Below are positions 1 to 6,377 of a stretch of 6,709 nucleotides of DNA, piece by piece (position 1 is the first letter of the stretch; every line of letters starts with the position of its first letter). Made by a program: the position numbers and the translations under genes. This stretch comes from Sedimentisphaerales bacterium (GTDB lineage: Bacteria; Planctomycetota; Phycisphaerae; Sedimentisphaerales; Anaerobacaceae), in NCBI GenBank assembly GCA_030630905.1, contig DAOVMB010000139.1, positions 1-6,709 of the forward strand, given 5' to 3'. The notes under the pieces are model-generated. The model was not told where the DNA came from. It did no database searches and saw only the letters and a program-made list of their open reading frames with translations.

Positions 1-1893
1 AAACGTGTTCGTCCGGCGGTTTCAGTCACTATTGGGGAAAAACGCAAATCCAAACTCGGCGCTGATGCCGTGCTGGACTTCAATGTTGGCGTTGCTCTCG
101 GAGAGGAGCAGCTTTCGCCGGATGAAGTGGAAGAACTTCTCGCCGGTGGCGATGGCCTGGTTTTGTTTAAGGGGCAATGGGTTGAGATCGATAGTGAAAA
201 ACTGCAGGAGGCGATTAATCACTGGGAAAAGTTGCGCAGCCAGGCCCGTAACGGTGAAGTGTCATTCATCGAAGGGATGCGGATGCTGGCGGGAGCATCT
301 GCTGACTTGAAACACGAAGAGCAGGCCGACCAGGAAACACAGTGGGTGTATGTCTCCGCCGGTGATTCGATGCGGGAGATTCTCGCCGGCCTGCGCGAGC
401 CGGACACACTTGATATGGTCGATGCCGGTACGAAGTTGAAGGCAACGTTGCGACCATATCAGCGAGAAGGGCTTGCATGGCTGTATTTTCTTGTGGAGCT
501 TGGTTTGGGTGCATGTCTGGCTGATGATATGGGACTGGGCAAAACGATTCAGACGCTGGCGTTACTATTGTATTGTAAGAACATTAGATCGAAACAAGCA
601 AACAAGCCTTCATTGCTGGTCATACCGGCTTCACTGCTGGGCAACTGGCGCAATGAAGCCCGTCGTTTTACACCGTCTTTGAAACTGACCTTTCTTCATC
701 CGGCTGAAACAGACCGTGACAGGATAGATCGGATAGCAGAATGTCCTGAGAAAATGCTGGCTGAAACTGATCTGGCTGTGACAACATATTCCATGTTGAC
801 CCGTCAGACGTGGTTGAGGAACGTGAGCTGGAGGCTGGTTATTCTCGATGAAGCCCAGGCGATCAAGAATCCTTCGACTCGACAAACCAAGGCGGCCAAG
901 AAACTTTCCGCCCAGGCGCGTATCGTTCTAACCGGTACACCGGTCGAGAATCGTATAGGCGATTTATGGTCGTTGTTCGACTTTCTTAACCCGGGGTTGC
1001 TGGGTTCGGCAACCGTTTTCAAATCATTCATCAAGACTCTCCAGGCAAGAGAACATGACCAGTTTGCTCCGTTGCGACGTCTGGTCGGGCCGTACATTCT
1101 GCGGCGTATGAAAACGGATCGCAATATTATCGCTGACCTGCCGGAAAAAACTGAAGTATCCTGCTATTGCAGATTGAGCAAATCACAGATAATACTCTAC
1201 GAAAACACGGTTCAGACATTGAAAACTACGCTGGAAACAGCGGATGGTATGGCCCGTCGCGGAGCAGTATTACAATCTCTGATGCGTCTGAAGCAGATAT
1301 GCAACCATCCCAGCCAACTGAATGGCGATGGCCGATACGCTCCTGTTGACAGCGGAAAATTCATCAGAGTACGGGAGATTTGCGAGGAAATAGCTTCCCG
1401 TCAGGAAAAGGCGCTCGTTTTCACACAATTCCGCGAGATTACGGAGCCTCTGGCGGATTACCTGGCGGTTGTGTTCGGCCGTACAGGGCTGATACTGCAC
1501 GGTGGGACCCAGGTGCGAAAACGTAAAAAACTGATCGAACAATTTCAAAGCGATGACGGTCCACCATTTTTTGTTCTTTCTCTCAAAGCCGGTGGGACGG
1601 GATTGAATCTAACGGCGGCGTCTCATATAATCCATTTTGATCGCTGGTGGAACCCCGCTGTCGAGAATCAGGCCACGGACCGGGCGTTCCGTATTGGCCA
1701 GAAACGTAATGTCCTCGTCCATAAATTTGTGACTACCGGCACAGTCGAAGAACGGATTGATGCCCTGATTTCTGAAAAGCAAAAGATGGCCGATGGAATT
1801 CTCGCCTCCAACAGTGAGGAGAACCTGACCGAACTGCCGGATGATGAAATTCTGCGTCTGGTGCGTCTCGATGTCACCCGCGCTCAATTATAG
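1..1893 (+). CDS. SNF2-family DEAD/DEAH-box ATPase (helicase), C-terminal part, 5' end outside the window
   Basis: Frame 1 is open from base 1, so the first in-window GTG (base 70) is internal and the gene begins upstream. About 630 residues are present; relatives with the same tail run to roughly 900-1000. Residues about 25-70 (ending near FKGQWVEID) look like the end of the bacterial SNF2-associated domain (DUF3670/PF12419 type). The ATPase core follows: LRPYQREGLAWL at about 150, Walker A DDMGLGKT at 175-182, Walker B DEAQ at 283-286, motif III TGTP at 311-314, then the helicase C-lobe with KAGGTGLNL at about 529 and motif VI QATDRAFRIGQ at 557-567. All catalytic motifs are intact, so it should be an active ATP-dependent DNA translocase or remodeller; SNF2 proteins usually do not unwind strands. 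A SWIM protein follows after 12 bases, probably in the same operon. The family call is firm; the cellular role is unknown. Confidence 0.96.
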   Translation, partial: KRVRPAVSVTIGEKRKSKLGADAVLDFNVGVALGEEQLSPDEVEELLAGGDGLVLFKGQWVEIDSEKLQEAINHWEKLRSQARNGEVSFIEGMRMLAGASADLKHEEQADQETQWVYVSAGDSMREILAGLREPDTLDMVDAGTKLKATLRPYQREGLAWLYFLVELGLGACLADDMGLGKTIQTLALLLYCKNIRSKQANKPSLLVIPASLLGNWRNEARRFTPSLKLTFLHPAETDRDRIDRIAECPEKMLAETDLAVTTYSMLTRQTWLRNVSWRLVILDEAQAIKNPSTRQTKAAKKLSAQARIVLTGTPVENRIGDLWSLFDFLNPGLLGSATVFKSFIKTLQAREHDQFAPLRRLVGPYILRRMKTDRNIIADLPEKTEVSCYCRLSKSQIILYENTVQTLKTTLETADGMARRGAVLQSLMRLKQICNHPSQLNGDGRYAPVDSGKFIRVREICEEIASRQEKALVFTQFREITEPLADYLAVVFGRTGLILHGGTQVRKRKKLIEQFQSDDGPPFFVLSLKAGGTGLNLTAASHIIHFDRWWNPAVENQATDRAFRIGQKRNVLVHKFVTTGTVEERIDALISEKQKMADGILASNSEENLTELPDDEILRLVRLDVTRAQL

Positions 1894-1897
1894 AGGG
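1893..1897 (+). promoter_or_regulatory. Ribosome-binding site of the SWIM gene
   Basis: GAGGG lies eight bases before ATG 1906 and begins on the last base of the SNF2 stop codon. It fixes the start of the SWIM gene and indicates co-translation from one messenger. Confidence 0.7.
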
Positions 1898-1905
1898 TAT
1901 TCACT

Positions 1906-2826
1906 ATGGCATACTATTGGAGTCCTTATGTTTCGGTAGCTCGGCGACGAGCGAAGGCTCTGCGGAAAATGCAGCAACTTCGCAAAAAGGGCAAGAACAT
2001 TCAACCTGTCGAAATCGAGGGACGAACCATTGCCCGCAGTTTCTGGGGCAAGGCGTGGTGTGAACATCTTGAGTCTTTTTCTGATTTTGAAAACCGGCTA
2101 CCTCGCGGTCGAACTTATGCGCGTAACGGCTCGGTCTGTCACTTGACTGTTGAAACCGGGCAAATCAAGGCCATTGTCATTGGGTCGGAACTCTATAACG
2201 TCAAAATTAAGATCAAACCGCTGAAGGCTTCCATCTGGAAGGCGATAAAAAGCCGATGCAGCGGACAAATTGGATCGATGCTCGAACTGCTTCAGGGACG
2301 ATTATCTGATCATGTCATGTCCATAGTAACCGATCGTACTAAGGGATTACTGCCTTTGCCGGGACAAATCGAGATGCGCTGCAATTGTCCTGACTGGGCT
2401 GGAATGTGTAAACATATTGCCGCTGTTTTATACGGCGTCGGCAACCGGCTTGACAGCCGGCCCGAACTGTTATTCACGCTTCGCAACGTTGGCGCAAATG
2501 AATTGATTGCCGGCGATATCTCACTGCCTGATTCCGTTGCCGGTGCCGGCAAAACCATTGCCGATGACCGGATCGCCGATATTTTTGGTGTTGATATTGA
2601 TACAGAAACCAGCGAACTTCCGCGAATCCGACCAACAGGCAAATCGGTGGCAAGACTGCGAAGTCAACTCAAGCTTTCAGTATCGGAGTTTGCAGAGCGT
2701 CTTGAAGTAACTCCAGCCAGCATATACCGCTGGGAGAAAACTTCGGGGCGGTTGAAACTGCGGCCACACACATTCATAGCCCTCGCAAGGTTACATCAGC
2801 AGCTACTCGCTCATGCTACTCCTTGA
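1906..2826 (+). CDS. SWIM zinc-finger protein with C-terminal helix-turn-helix (COG4279-like)
   Basis: This 306-residue protein starts at ATG 1906, with GAGGG at 1893-1897 eight bases upstream, overlapping the end of the SNF2 gene. The basic N-terminus is followed by the family signature SFWGKAWCEHLESFSDF and LPRGRTYARNGSV. The SWIM finger has the form CxCx6CxH: C159, C161, C168 and H170 (within MRCNCPDWAGMCKHIAAV), and is followed by LDSRPELLF as in SWIM proteins encoded next to SNF2 ATPases. SWIM domains bind zinc and are predicted to contact DNA or protein. Residues about 251-290 (SEFAERLEVTPASIYRWE) form a Cro/C1-type helix-turn-helix, giving a second probable DNA-binding unit. The coupling to the SNF2 gene suggests the two products act together on DNA, perhaps as motor and targeting subunit; that is inference. 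No membrane segment or signal peptide is visible. Confidence 0.93.
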   Translation: MAYYWSPYVSVARRRAKALRKMQQLRKKGKNIQPVEIEGRTIARSFWGKAWCEHLESFSDFENRLPRGRTYARNGSVCHLTVETGQIKAIVIGSELYNVKIKIKPLKASIWKAIKSRCSGQIGSMLELLQGRLSDHVMSIVTDRTKGLLPLPGQIEMRCNCPDWAGMCKHIAAVLYGVGNRLDSRPELLFTLRNVGANELIAGDISLPDSVAGAGKTIADDRIADIFGVDIDTETSELPRIRPTGKSVARLRSQLKLSVSEFAERLEVTPASIYRWEKTSGRLKLRPHTFIALARLHQQLLAHATP

Positions 2827-2887
2827 CTCCCAGGATGTAACGAACATGAGCAGGGGATATTGAAGCCTTTTATCTCGAATATGAATA
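2827..2887. other. Convergent intergenic gap, no terminator recognised
   Basis: These 61 bases separate the ends of the SWIM gene (plus) and the Sm-like gene (minus). Only a weak 5-bp inverted repeat (GAATA/TATTC around 2877-2894, partly inside the end of the minus-strand gene) is visible. There is no GC-rich stem with a T-run on either strand, so termination here is not explained by a classical intrinsic terminator. Confidence 0.5.
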
Positions 2888-3652
2888 TTATTCCGCCAGA
2901 TGTCGGATGAGGCCGTGTTTGCGGGGTACGACGAGGTCCGCTGTCCTGGTCGGCTGGCCCAGCTTGGCAGCGTAATTGACGTCCATGATTTCGATAAACT
3001 CCGCTGTATATTCTTTTAGCACGCCGCAGTATTCGAATATCTTGTCGCCCTTAATCATCTCGAGCACAACTTTGTGGCCGATATATCTTTCCAGCAAAGG
3101 CTCGAAGGAAGTCCCCGCCGAGGCCATCAGTTCCTGCTTCATCTGCGAAACGTACTTGTCCTGAGAAGTCAGCACTTTGCCTGCGGGTGTGGCCTTCTTG
3201 GCCTGGCTAATCAGTAGATTGACAATCTCCACTACCGAATCTCTGACGGTTCGAAAAACGTTCAGGATTCGCCTTTTGAGCCTGCGCCAGAACCCGGGGT
3301 GATATGTCCTTTTTAATTCTTTTTCTCTTGCCCTCTTATTTTGTTCGCTTAGTTCATCATGGAAGCGAACCACCACTGCAATATCCGGGTACTCGTATTT
3401 GTATAGAATGTAGCTGGTCTCATCATGCCCTTCTTCGTCTTTGTGCTTTTCGGGATAGACAAATTCCAACCCGGTATTTTCGACCCTCAGCTTGCCCCAG
3501 ATTGTCTTGCCGGATTTCTGTTCCAGCGTCACCATGTTCCGCTCGAAATCCCGCAGGCACTTGTCCCTGCTTCTTTTTCTGACAAAAGCACCTATACCCG
3601 CGGCAAAGATAATAAACAGTATTGTTATAGCAGTCGCACTCTCACCAAACAT
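2888..3652 (-). CDS. Membrane-anchored protein with two Sm-like (LSm) segments, function unknown
   Basis: This 254-residue protein has an N-terminal hydrophobic helix at about residues 7-25 (ATAITILFIIFAAGIGAFV) followed by RKRSRDK, which predicts a single-pass anchor with a cytoplasmic body. Residues about 38-66 (MVTLEQKSGKTIWGKLRVE) and about 186-226 (IGHKVVLEMIKGDKIFEYCG, then VLKEYTAEFIEIMDV) both show the Sm pattern of hydrophobic strands, a G-x turn, a glycine-led strand and an acidic end (MDV). Between them lies a basic, amphipathic segment (WRRLKRRILNVFRTVRD, then VVEIVNLLISQAKK) that could lie on the membrane or form a coiled helix. Sm folds bind RNA or act as oligomerisation modules, and a similar beta domain occurs in MscS channels, so RNA binding cannot be assumed. 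I do not recognise a named family. Start ATG 3652 is preceded by an unusual hairpin with the Shine-Dalgarno in its arm. It is probably the last gene of the minus-strand run. Confidence 0.85.
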   Translation of the reverse strand: MFGESATAITILFIIFAAGIGAFVRKRSRDKCLRDFERNMVTLEQKSGKTIWGKLRVENTGLEFVYPEKHKDEEGHDETSYILYKYEYPDIAVVVRFHDELSEQNKRAREKELKRTYHPGFWRRLKRRILNVFRTVRDSVVEIVNLLISQAKKATPAGKVLTSQDKYVSQMKQELMASAGTSFEPLLERYIGHKVVLEMIKGDKIFEYCGVLKEYTAEFIEIMDVNYAAKLGQPTRTADLVVPRKHGLIRHLAE

Positions 3653-3690
3653 AATATTTAGCCCCTCAATTTATTGAGGGGTTCTCCTTT
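3653..3690 (-). promoter_or_regulatory. Hairpin overlapping the ribosome-binding site of the Sm-like gene
   Basis: On the minus strand the order is AAAGGAGAA (3690-3682), a perfect 8-bp hairpin CCCCTCAA-TAAA-TTGAGGGG (3681-3662), CTAAATATT, then ATG 3652. The 3' arm contains GAGGGG nine bases from the ATG, so the fold would hide that site. AGGAG lies 31 bases upstream in linear sequence, but only 11 bases away if the hairpin is folded out. The stem is not followed by a T-run on the minus strand, so an intrinsic terminator for the upstream gene is less likely. The hairpin is certain; its role in translation is inference. Confidence 0.55.
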
Positions 3691-3717
3691 AAATCAAACG
3701 CATTCAGGATTCGTCAC

Positions 3718-4203
3718 TCAAATCTTCGCCAAAATAACGGTGTAATTCTTGCCGTAAAACTCGGCGCATTTCGGGCAGGTCGTATAGAAAAAGTACATCT
3801 TCTTAATCTTTTTGGCCTTCGATTTTACGTAGGCTTTCATTTCCTGCGCCCATTTGCCTACGTTTTTGTACGGCCCCTCAAAAACCTTCGTAAGAAAAGT
3901 CCCTGATATCCTCGCCATAGTTGCCCCCGGCACCTCCCTGGCGACCGCGATATAGATATCGCTGCCCCAGAGAGACTTCTCATCCGAGAGCATAACGGGT
4001 GTCGGCACAAGGGCATCGGCCTGCTGAATCTTCTCCATGTTCCTGACCATGACTTTCCCAAAGTTCAGCGGGATGTGAAAGAAACTCCTGACGTGATCTT
4101 TGACAAATAATTTGTCCTGAAACGTCACTTCTTTTTCATCCCACGGCTCAGGATCGAATCTCGGGCAGCAGCCCGTCTCCGAATCTTCATATAGCTTATC
4201 CAT
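3718..4203 (-). CDS. Conserved protein with TGCCPRF and TTCPKC motifs (often labelled 'hydrolase'), function unknown
   Basis: A 161-residue cytoplasmic protein with no signal peptide. I chose ATG 4203 because GAGG (4215-4212) is eight bases upstream and family members begin close to this point; a TTG ten codons earlier (4233) is also open. Visible blocks are TGCCPRFDPEPW at residues 10-21, FFHIPLNFGKVM near 41-52, SDIYIAVAREVPGA at 81-94, SGTFLTKVFEGPY at 100-112 and YTTCPKCAEFYGKNY at 140-154. From memory, this is a widespread family often named 'hydrolase' in databases without a demonstrated reaction; the central part resembles the GyrI-like small-molecule-binding fold. C12-C13 and C143/C146 could together bind a metal or form a redox pair, which is inference. 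It lies just after the cysteine desulfidase remnant, and its ribosome-binding site overlaps that remnant's stop. Confidence 0.85.
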   Translation of the reverse strand: MDKLYEDSETGCCPRFDPEPWDEKEVTFQDKLFVKDHVRSFFHIPLNFGKVMVRNMEKIQQADALVPTPVMLSDEKSLWGSDIYIAVAREVPGATMARISGTFLTKVFEGPYKNVGKWAQEMKAYVKSKAKKIKKMYFFYTTCPKCAEFYGKNYTVILAKI

Positions 4204-4211
4204 AACCTTTA

Positions 4212-4215
4212 CCTC
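4212..4215 (-). promoter_or_regulatory. Ribosome-binding site that decides the start of the CPKC protein
   Basis: GAGG on the minus strand is eight bases before ATG 4203. It overlaps the TGA (4216-4214) that ends the shifted frame of the upstream cysteine desulfidase remnant. The alternative TTG at 4233 has a weaker GGTGG upstream. Confidence 0.6.
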
Positions 4216-4688
4216 ACTTTCTGTAGTCACCAAATTGTTTTTCCACCATTATTTGGAGTATAATTCTGTCGGTCTCGATCATTCCCTGAGTACTGATTTG
4301 CCCCATCACAGATAACACCCGCCAGGTCCCCGATCAAGTTTTTTATTGCACTTGCGATACGGCGTAAATCTCCGCCCATAAGATAGGCCGTCCCCGCAGC
4401 GGCGCCGGCTCCTGCCGCGACTGAGCAGCCGCACACAGCAGATAACCTGCCGGTATGTGATTTAATATATCCCGTTATGATATGACTCAGAGCAATCGCC
4501 TTTAGAACGTCTTTCCGGTCTGAATGGCTCACATGGTCTTTTACCGCCCAAATAGGCAAAATAGCTGTCAGGCCATGATTGCCGCTACCGGCGGAACTCA
4601 TCGCCGGCAATTTCACACCTGACATTCTCGCATCACACGCCGAAGAAGTCAAGATTCTTGCTTCCAGTATCATATCTTTTTTAATCAA
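4214..4688 (-). pseudogene. cyuA: Broken L-cysteine desulfidase / UPF0597 (CyuA/YhaM family): N-terminal half missing, internal deletion and frame change
   Basis: The 4688-4227 frame shows the second half of the CyuA/YhaM (UPF0597) family: SSACDARM at residues 15-22, MSSAGSGNHGL at 30-40, HTGRLSAVCGC at 78-88 and DLAGVICDGA at 121-130. Intact members are about 430 residues, so roughly 250 N-terminal residues are absent. After ICDGA (near base 4299) this frame gives unrelated sequence, but the +1 frame continues as ISTQGMIETDRIILQIMVEK and stops at 4214, matching the C-terminal end of the family. About 45-50 codons that should lie between, including a conserved cysteine region, are gone. The start is a TTG overlapping the stop of the DUF4185 gene, or ATG 4673, neither with a good ribosome-binding site. 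The intact enzyme releases sulfide, ammonia and pyruvate from L-cysteine with an iron-sulfur cluster; this copy cannot do so. The deletion size is estimated from remembered homologues. Confidence 0.88.
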
Positions 4689-5839
4689 TCCCTTTTATGG
4701 TGTACAAAATGTTCCCCTTTTGCCTGGGTGGCAAATTTCATCCTCAAAAAACGTGGCCGATAAATCCGCGTATCCGCCGCCATCTGCCAAAAATCGGTGG
4801 AATTGCAAACATACGTAATGATTAATTCATCCTTCTTCGAAATTTCCGGATGAGCCTTAGCCGCATAGCAAAAGTACATCTTATGCCACTCAACCTCCGG
4901 GCATTCGTAAACCTTGTGAGCACTGCTCCATGGTCCGGCCGGCGCCGGTGAAAACCGCATCATTATATTTTTCGACATTCCATTTTCTGTATAGATGGCT
5001 ACGTACTGCCTGATCGAAGGCTGATAGCAGACTGAATATTCTGTTGCCGCACCATTGAAAAGCTCAGAGAGGCCTGTCATATCGACCTGCCACTTACCGT
5101 CGCTCAAGAAACGCCACTGCCTAAAGTCGGCCATCTTATTATGCGGCACGCGAGCGACTATCATGCTTCGCCCACTCATTCCTTGACTCCAATCCTCGCT
5201 GCTGCCGTAGATATAAACATAGTTGCCATCTCTCATAAGGGCCGAGCCAAAAAATACATTGCCGTCCTTAGAATATCGCCCAAAAGGGATTTTGTATTGC
5301 TTAATCCGCCACATGGACGGATCATCGTGCGGATTTTCCACTTCGCCTAACCACGTTCCAATGTGCTTGAATCCGAAGACACCCTTTTCGCCGGTCTTTA
5401 TCATCTGCATAAGGAAGAGGTACAATTTCTCGTCGGCGACAATCCCATCAAATATCCAGAACCACCCGGTCCCGTCGTCAGGCGTGATAAAGGCAGTCGG
5501 CTTTCCCTCTTTTGTTGTCTGCCAGAAAAACTTAACAGTGGCCGTAGACGAATCTTTGCCATGCTGCAGTGCAATCGAGTTGTTCACCATTGTCGCGTCT
5601 TTATGTCTTCCGTCAACGACGTCGCCGATCCACGTATCGCCGAACAGCCAAAGCGTCACAGTTTCATTCAACGCCACTGAGTACACGGCATCTGCACCGG
5701 TCCATCCTTTCTTATGGCAAAACAGCGCATCGTACCGCGGCAAGGTCTCAACCGCATACTTCGGCAATCCCGCCAATGCGCAACCTGAGAGAAAGAGGGC
5801 GAATAAAATACACTTTTTTGCTACACTCCTCAAGGTCAT
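4685..5839 (-). CDS. DUF4185 five-bladed-propeller lipoprotein, probable glycoside hydrolase or glycan-binding protein
   Basis: The start is ATG 5839 (384 residues), with AAGGA (5852-5848) eight bases upstream; an in-frame start 25 codons earlier would bury the signal peptide behind an Arg-rich leader. Residues 1-20 form a signal peptide (RSVAKKCILFALFLSGC) whose LSGC at 17-20 is a plausible lipobox, although cleavage after ALA at 21-23 is possible. The body shows DUF4185 hallmarks: TGADAVYSVAL at 47-57, LWLFGDTWIGDV at 63-74, MVNNSIALQ at 84-92, GWFWIFDGIV at 125-134, FFGSALMRDGNYVYIYG at 196-212, and a late blade around SPAPAGPWS at 297-305. This fold resembles GH43/GH32 propellers, and some DUF4185 proteins have been assigned to endo-D-arabinanases (GH183). 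The acidic residues D50, D68 and D131 are candidate active-site positions. It is likely exported to process or bind a polysaccharide; the substrate is unknown. Confidence 0.9.
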   Translation of the reverse strand: MTLRSVAKKCILFALFLSGCALAGLPKYAVETLPRYDALFCHKKGWTGADAVYSVALNETVTLWLFGDTWIGDVVDGRHKDATMVNNSIALQHGKDSSTATVKFFWQTTKEGKPTAFITPDDGTGWFWIFDGIVADEKLYLFLMQMIKTGEKGVFGFKHIGTWLGEVENPHDDPSMWRIKQYKIPFGRYSKDGNVFFGSALMRDGNYVYIYGSSEDWSQGMSGRSMIVARVPHNKMADFRQWRFLSDGKWQVDMTGLSELFNGAATEYSVCYQPSIRQYVAIYTENGMSKNIMMRFSPAPAGPWSSAHKVYECPEVEWHKMYFCYAAKAHPEISKKDELIITYVCNSTDFWQMAADTRIYRPRFLRMKFATQAKGEHFVHHKRD

Positions 5840-5949
5840 ACTTAGCTTCCTTTCCCGATATCTCTCCTGATCTCTACGACATCTGCAAAGCGCCGAACGC
5901 TTTTCCGCCGACAAACCTTGCCGGGACTTGCTCCCGCGTAAAATCCGGT
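5840..5949 (-). other. Intergenic stretch upstream of the DUF4185 gene
   Basis: About 110 bases between the end of the aminotransferase-like tail and the DUF4185 start. It contains a small inverted repeat on the minus strand, CGGGA-GCAAG-TCCCG (near 5923-5937), without a T-run. No promoter could be assigned with confidence. Confidence 0.4.
5846..5853 (-). promoter_or_regulatory. Ribosome-binding site that decides the start of the DUF4185 gene
   Basis: AAAGGAAG on the minus strand, with AAGGA eight bases before ATG 5839. This supports the shorter start that places the signal peptide at the N-terminus. Confidence 0.65.
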
Positions 5950-6045
5950 CTATTTGTTTTCTGCCAAAACTCTTTTTATAACCTTCGCCAGCCGCTTTAT
6001 CCCCTCTTCGATCTTCTCAGGCGTTCGAGGTGATTCAGTCGATGA
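5950..6045 (-). pseudogene. C-terminal tail of a class-I/MocR-type aminotransferase, remnant
   Basis: Directly after the YbjQ gene, in another frame, the minus strand reads SSTESPRTPEKIEEGI then KRLAKVIKRVLAENK and a TAG stop (5952-5950). The pattern TPEKIEEGIKRLAKVI is typical of the last helix of PLP-dependent class I (including MocR-related) aminotransferases, where it follows the final strand. The body of such an enzyme (around 350 residues, including the PLP lysine) is absent, since the bases upstream code for YbjQ in a different frame. I infer a gene remnant left by deletion. The similarity is short and helical, so chance is possible; the segment is too short to be a functional gene. 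Confidence 0.5.
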
Positions 6046-6367
6046 CAACTGCAGTGCCTTTGGCGGACGCCATCAGCAGCGATTTGTTTTTGGAGCCGAC
6101 GTTATCGTAGTCCAGGGAGAAACCAACAATGGCATTGGCTCCCAGTTTTCTCGCTTCGTCTTTTGCTTCGGCGATCACGTCGTCCTGCATTGACTTCATC
6201 ACTTCCTGATATGACTCCGACCGTCCGCCGAAAATGTCGCGAAAATGAGTAAAGAAATCACGGATAATGTTGATCGCCCTGACGTTCCGCACAATTACGA
6301 TCCCTTTGTACTGCCTGATTTTGATCCCATCTAAAATCGGCGTCGTGAAAATTTGAACATCGTTCAT
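6035..6367 (-). CDS. ybjQ: YbjQ/UPF0145 family protein
   Basis: A 110-residue protein from ATG 6367, with AAAGGA (6378-6373) five bases upstream and overlapping the stop of the preceding gene; a 32-codon upstream extension in the same frame is overlap with that gene. It aligns over its full length with E. coli YbjQ: FTTPILDG at 7-14, NIIRDFFTHFRDIFGGRS at 33-50, a helix rich in acidic residues, EARKLGANAIVGFSLDYD at 71-88, and the ending SAKGTAVVID. Family members are small soluble oligomeric proteins (often pentamers) sometimes described as heavy-metal binding, but their role is not established. The 10-base gap suggests translational coupling with the glycosidase gene; nothing in the sequence explains a functional link. 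Confidence 0.94.
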   Translation of the reverse strand: MNDVQIFTTPILDGIKIRQYKGIVIVRNVRAINIIRDFFTHFRDIFGGRSESYQEVMKSMQDDVIAEAKDEARKLGANAIVGFSLDYDNVGSKNKSLLMASAKGTAVVID

Positions 6368-6377
6368 CGGATTCCTT

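Noticed and set aside
804..1124. Minus-strand open frame of 106 codons inside the SNF2 gene
   Set aside because: It is antisense to conserved SNF2 motifs, including TGTP, and shows no protein-family pattern.
2310..2642. Minus-strand open frame of 110 codons inside the SWIM gene
   Set aside because: It is antisense to the SWIM finger; low-complexity Ser/Pro-rich shadow.
1..2826. DISARM or another named defence system
   Set aside because: A SNF2-type ATPase alone is not diagnostic; no methyltransferase, phospholipase-D-like or DUF1998 gene is in the window.
3662..3681. Intrinsic terminator between the CPKC gene and the Sm-like gene
   Set aside because: The stem is good, but on the transcribed minus strand it is followed by CTAAATATT and the next start codon, not a T-run. 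A terminator role is not excluded but is weaker than a ribosome-binding-site role.
5223..5870. Long plus-strand open frame (215 codons) opposite the DUF4185 gene
   Set aside because: Composition is rich in Ser, Pro and Cys with no recognisable motif, and the minus strand has a full family match with signal peptide and ribosome-binding site.
5930..5990. Promoter for the DUF4185 gene (TTGGCA-like and TATAAA-like strings)
   Set aside because: Spacing between the candidate boxes is poor and the strings lie in the aminotransferase-like tail; no convincing pair.
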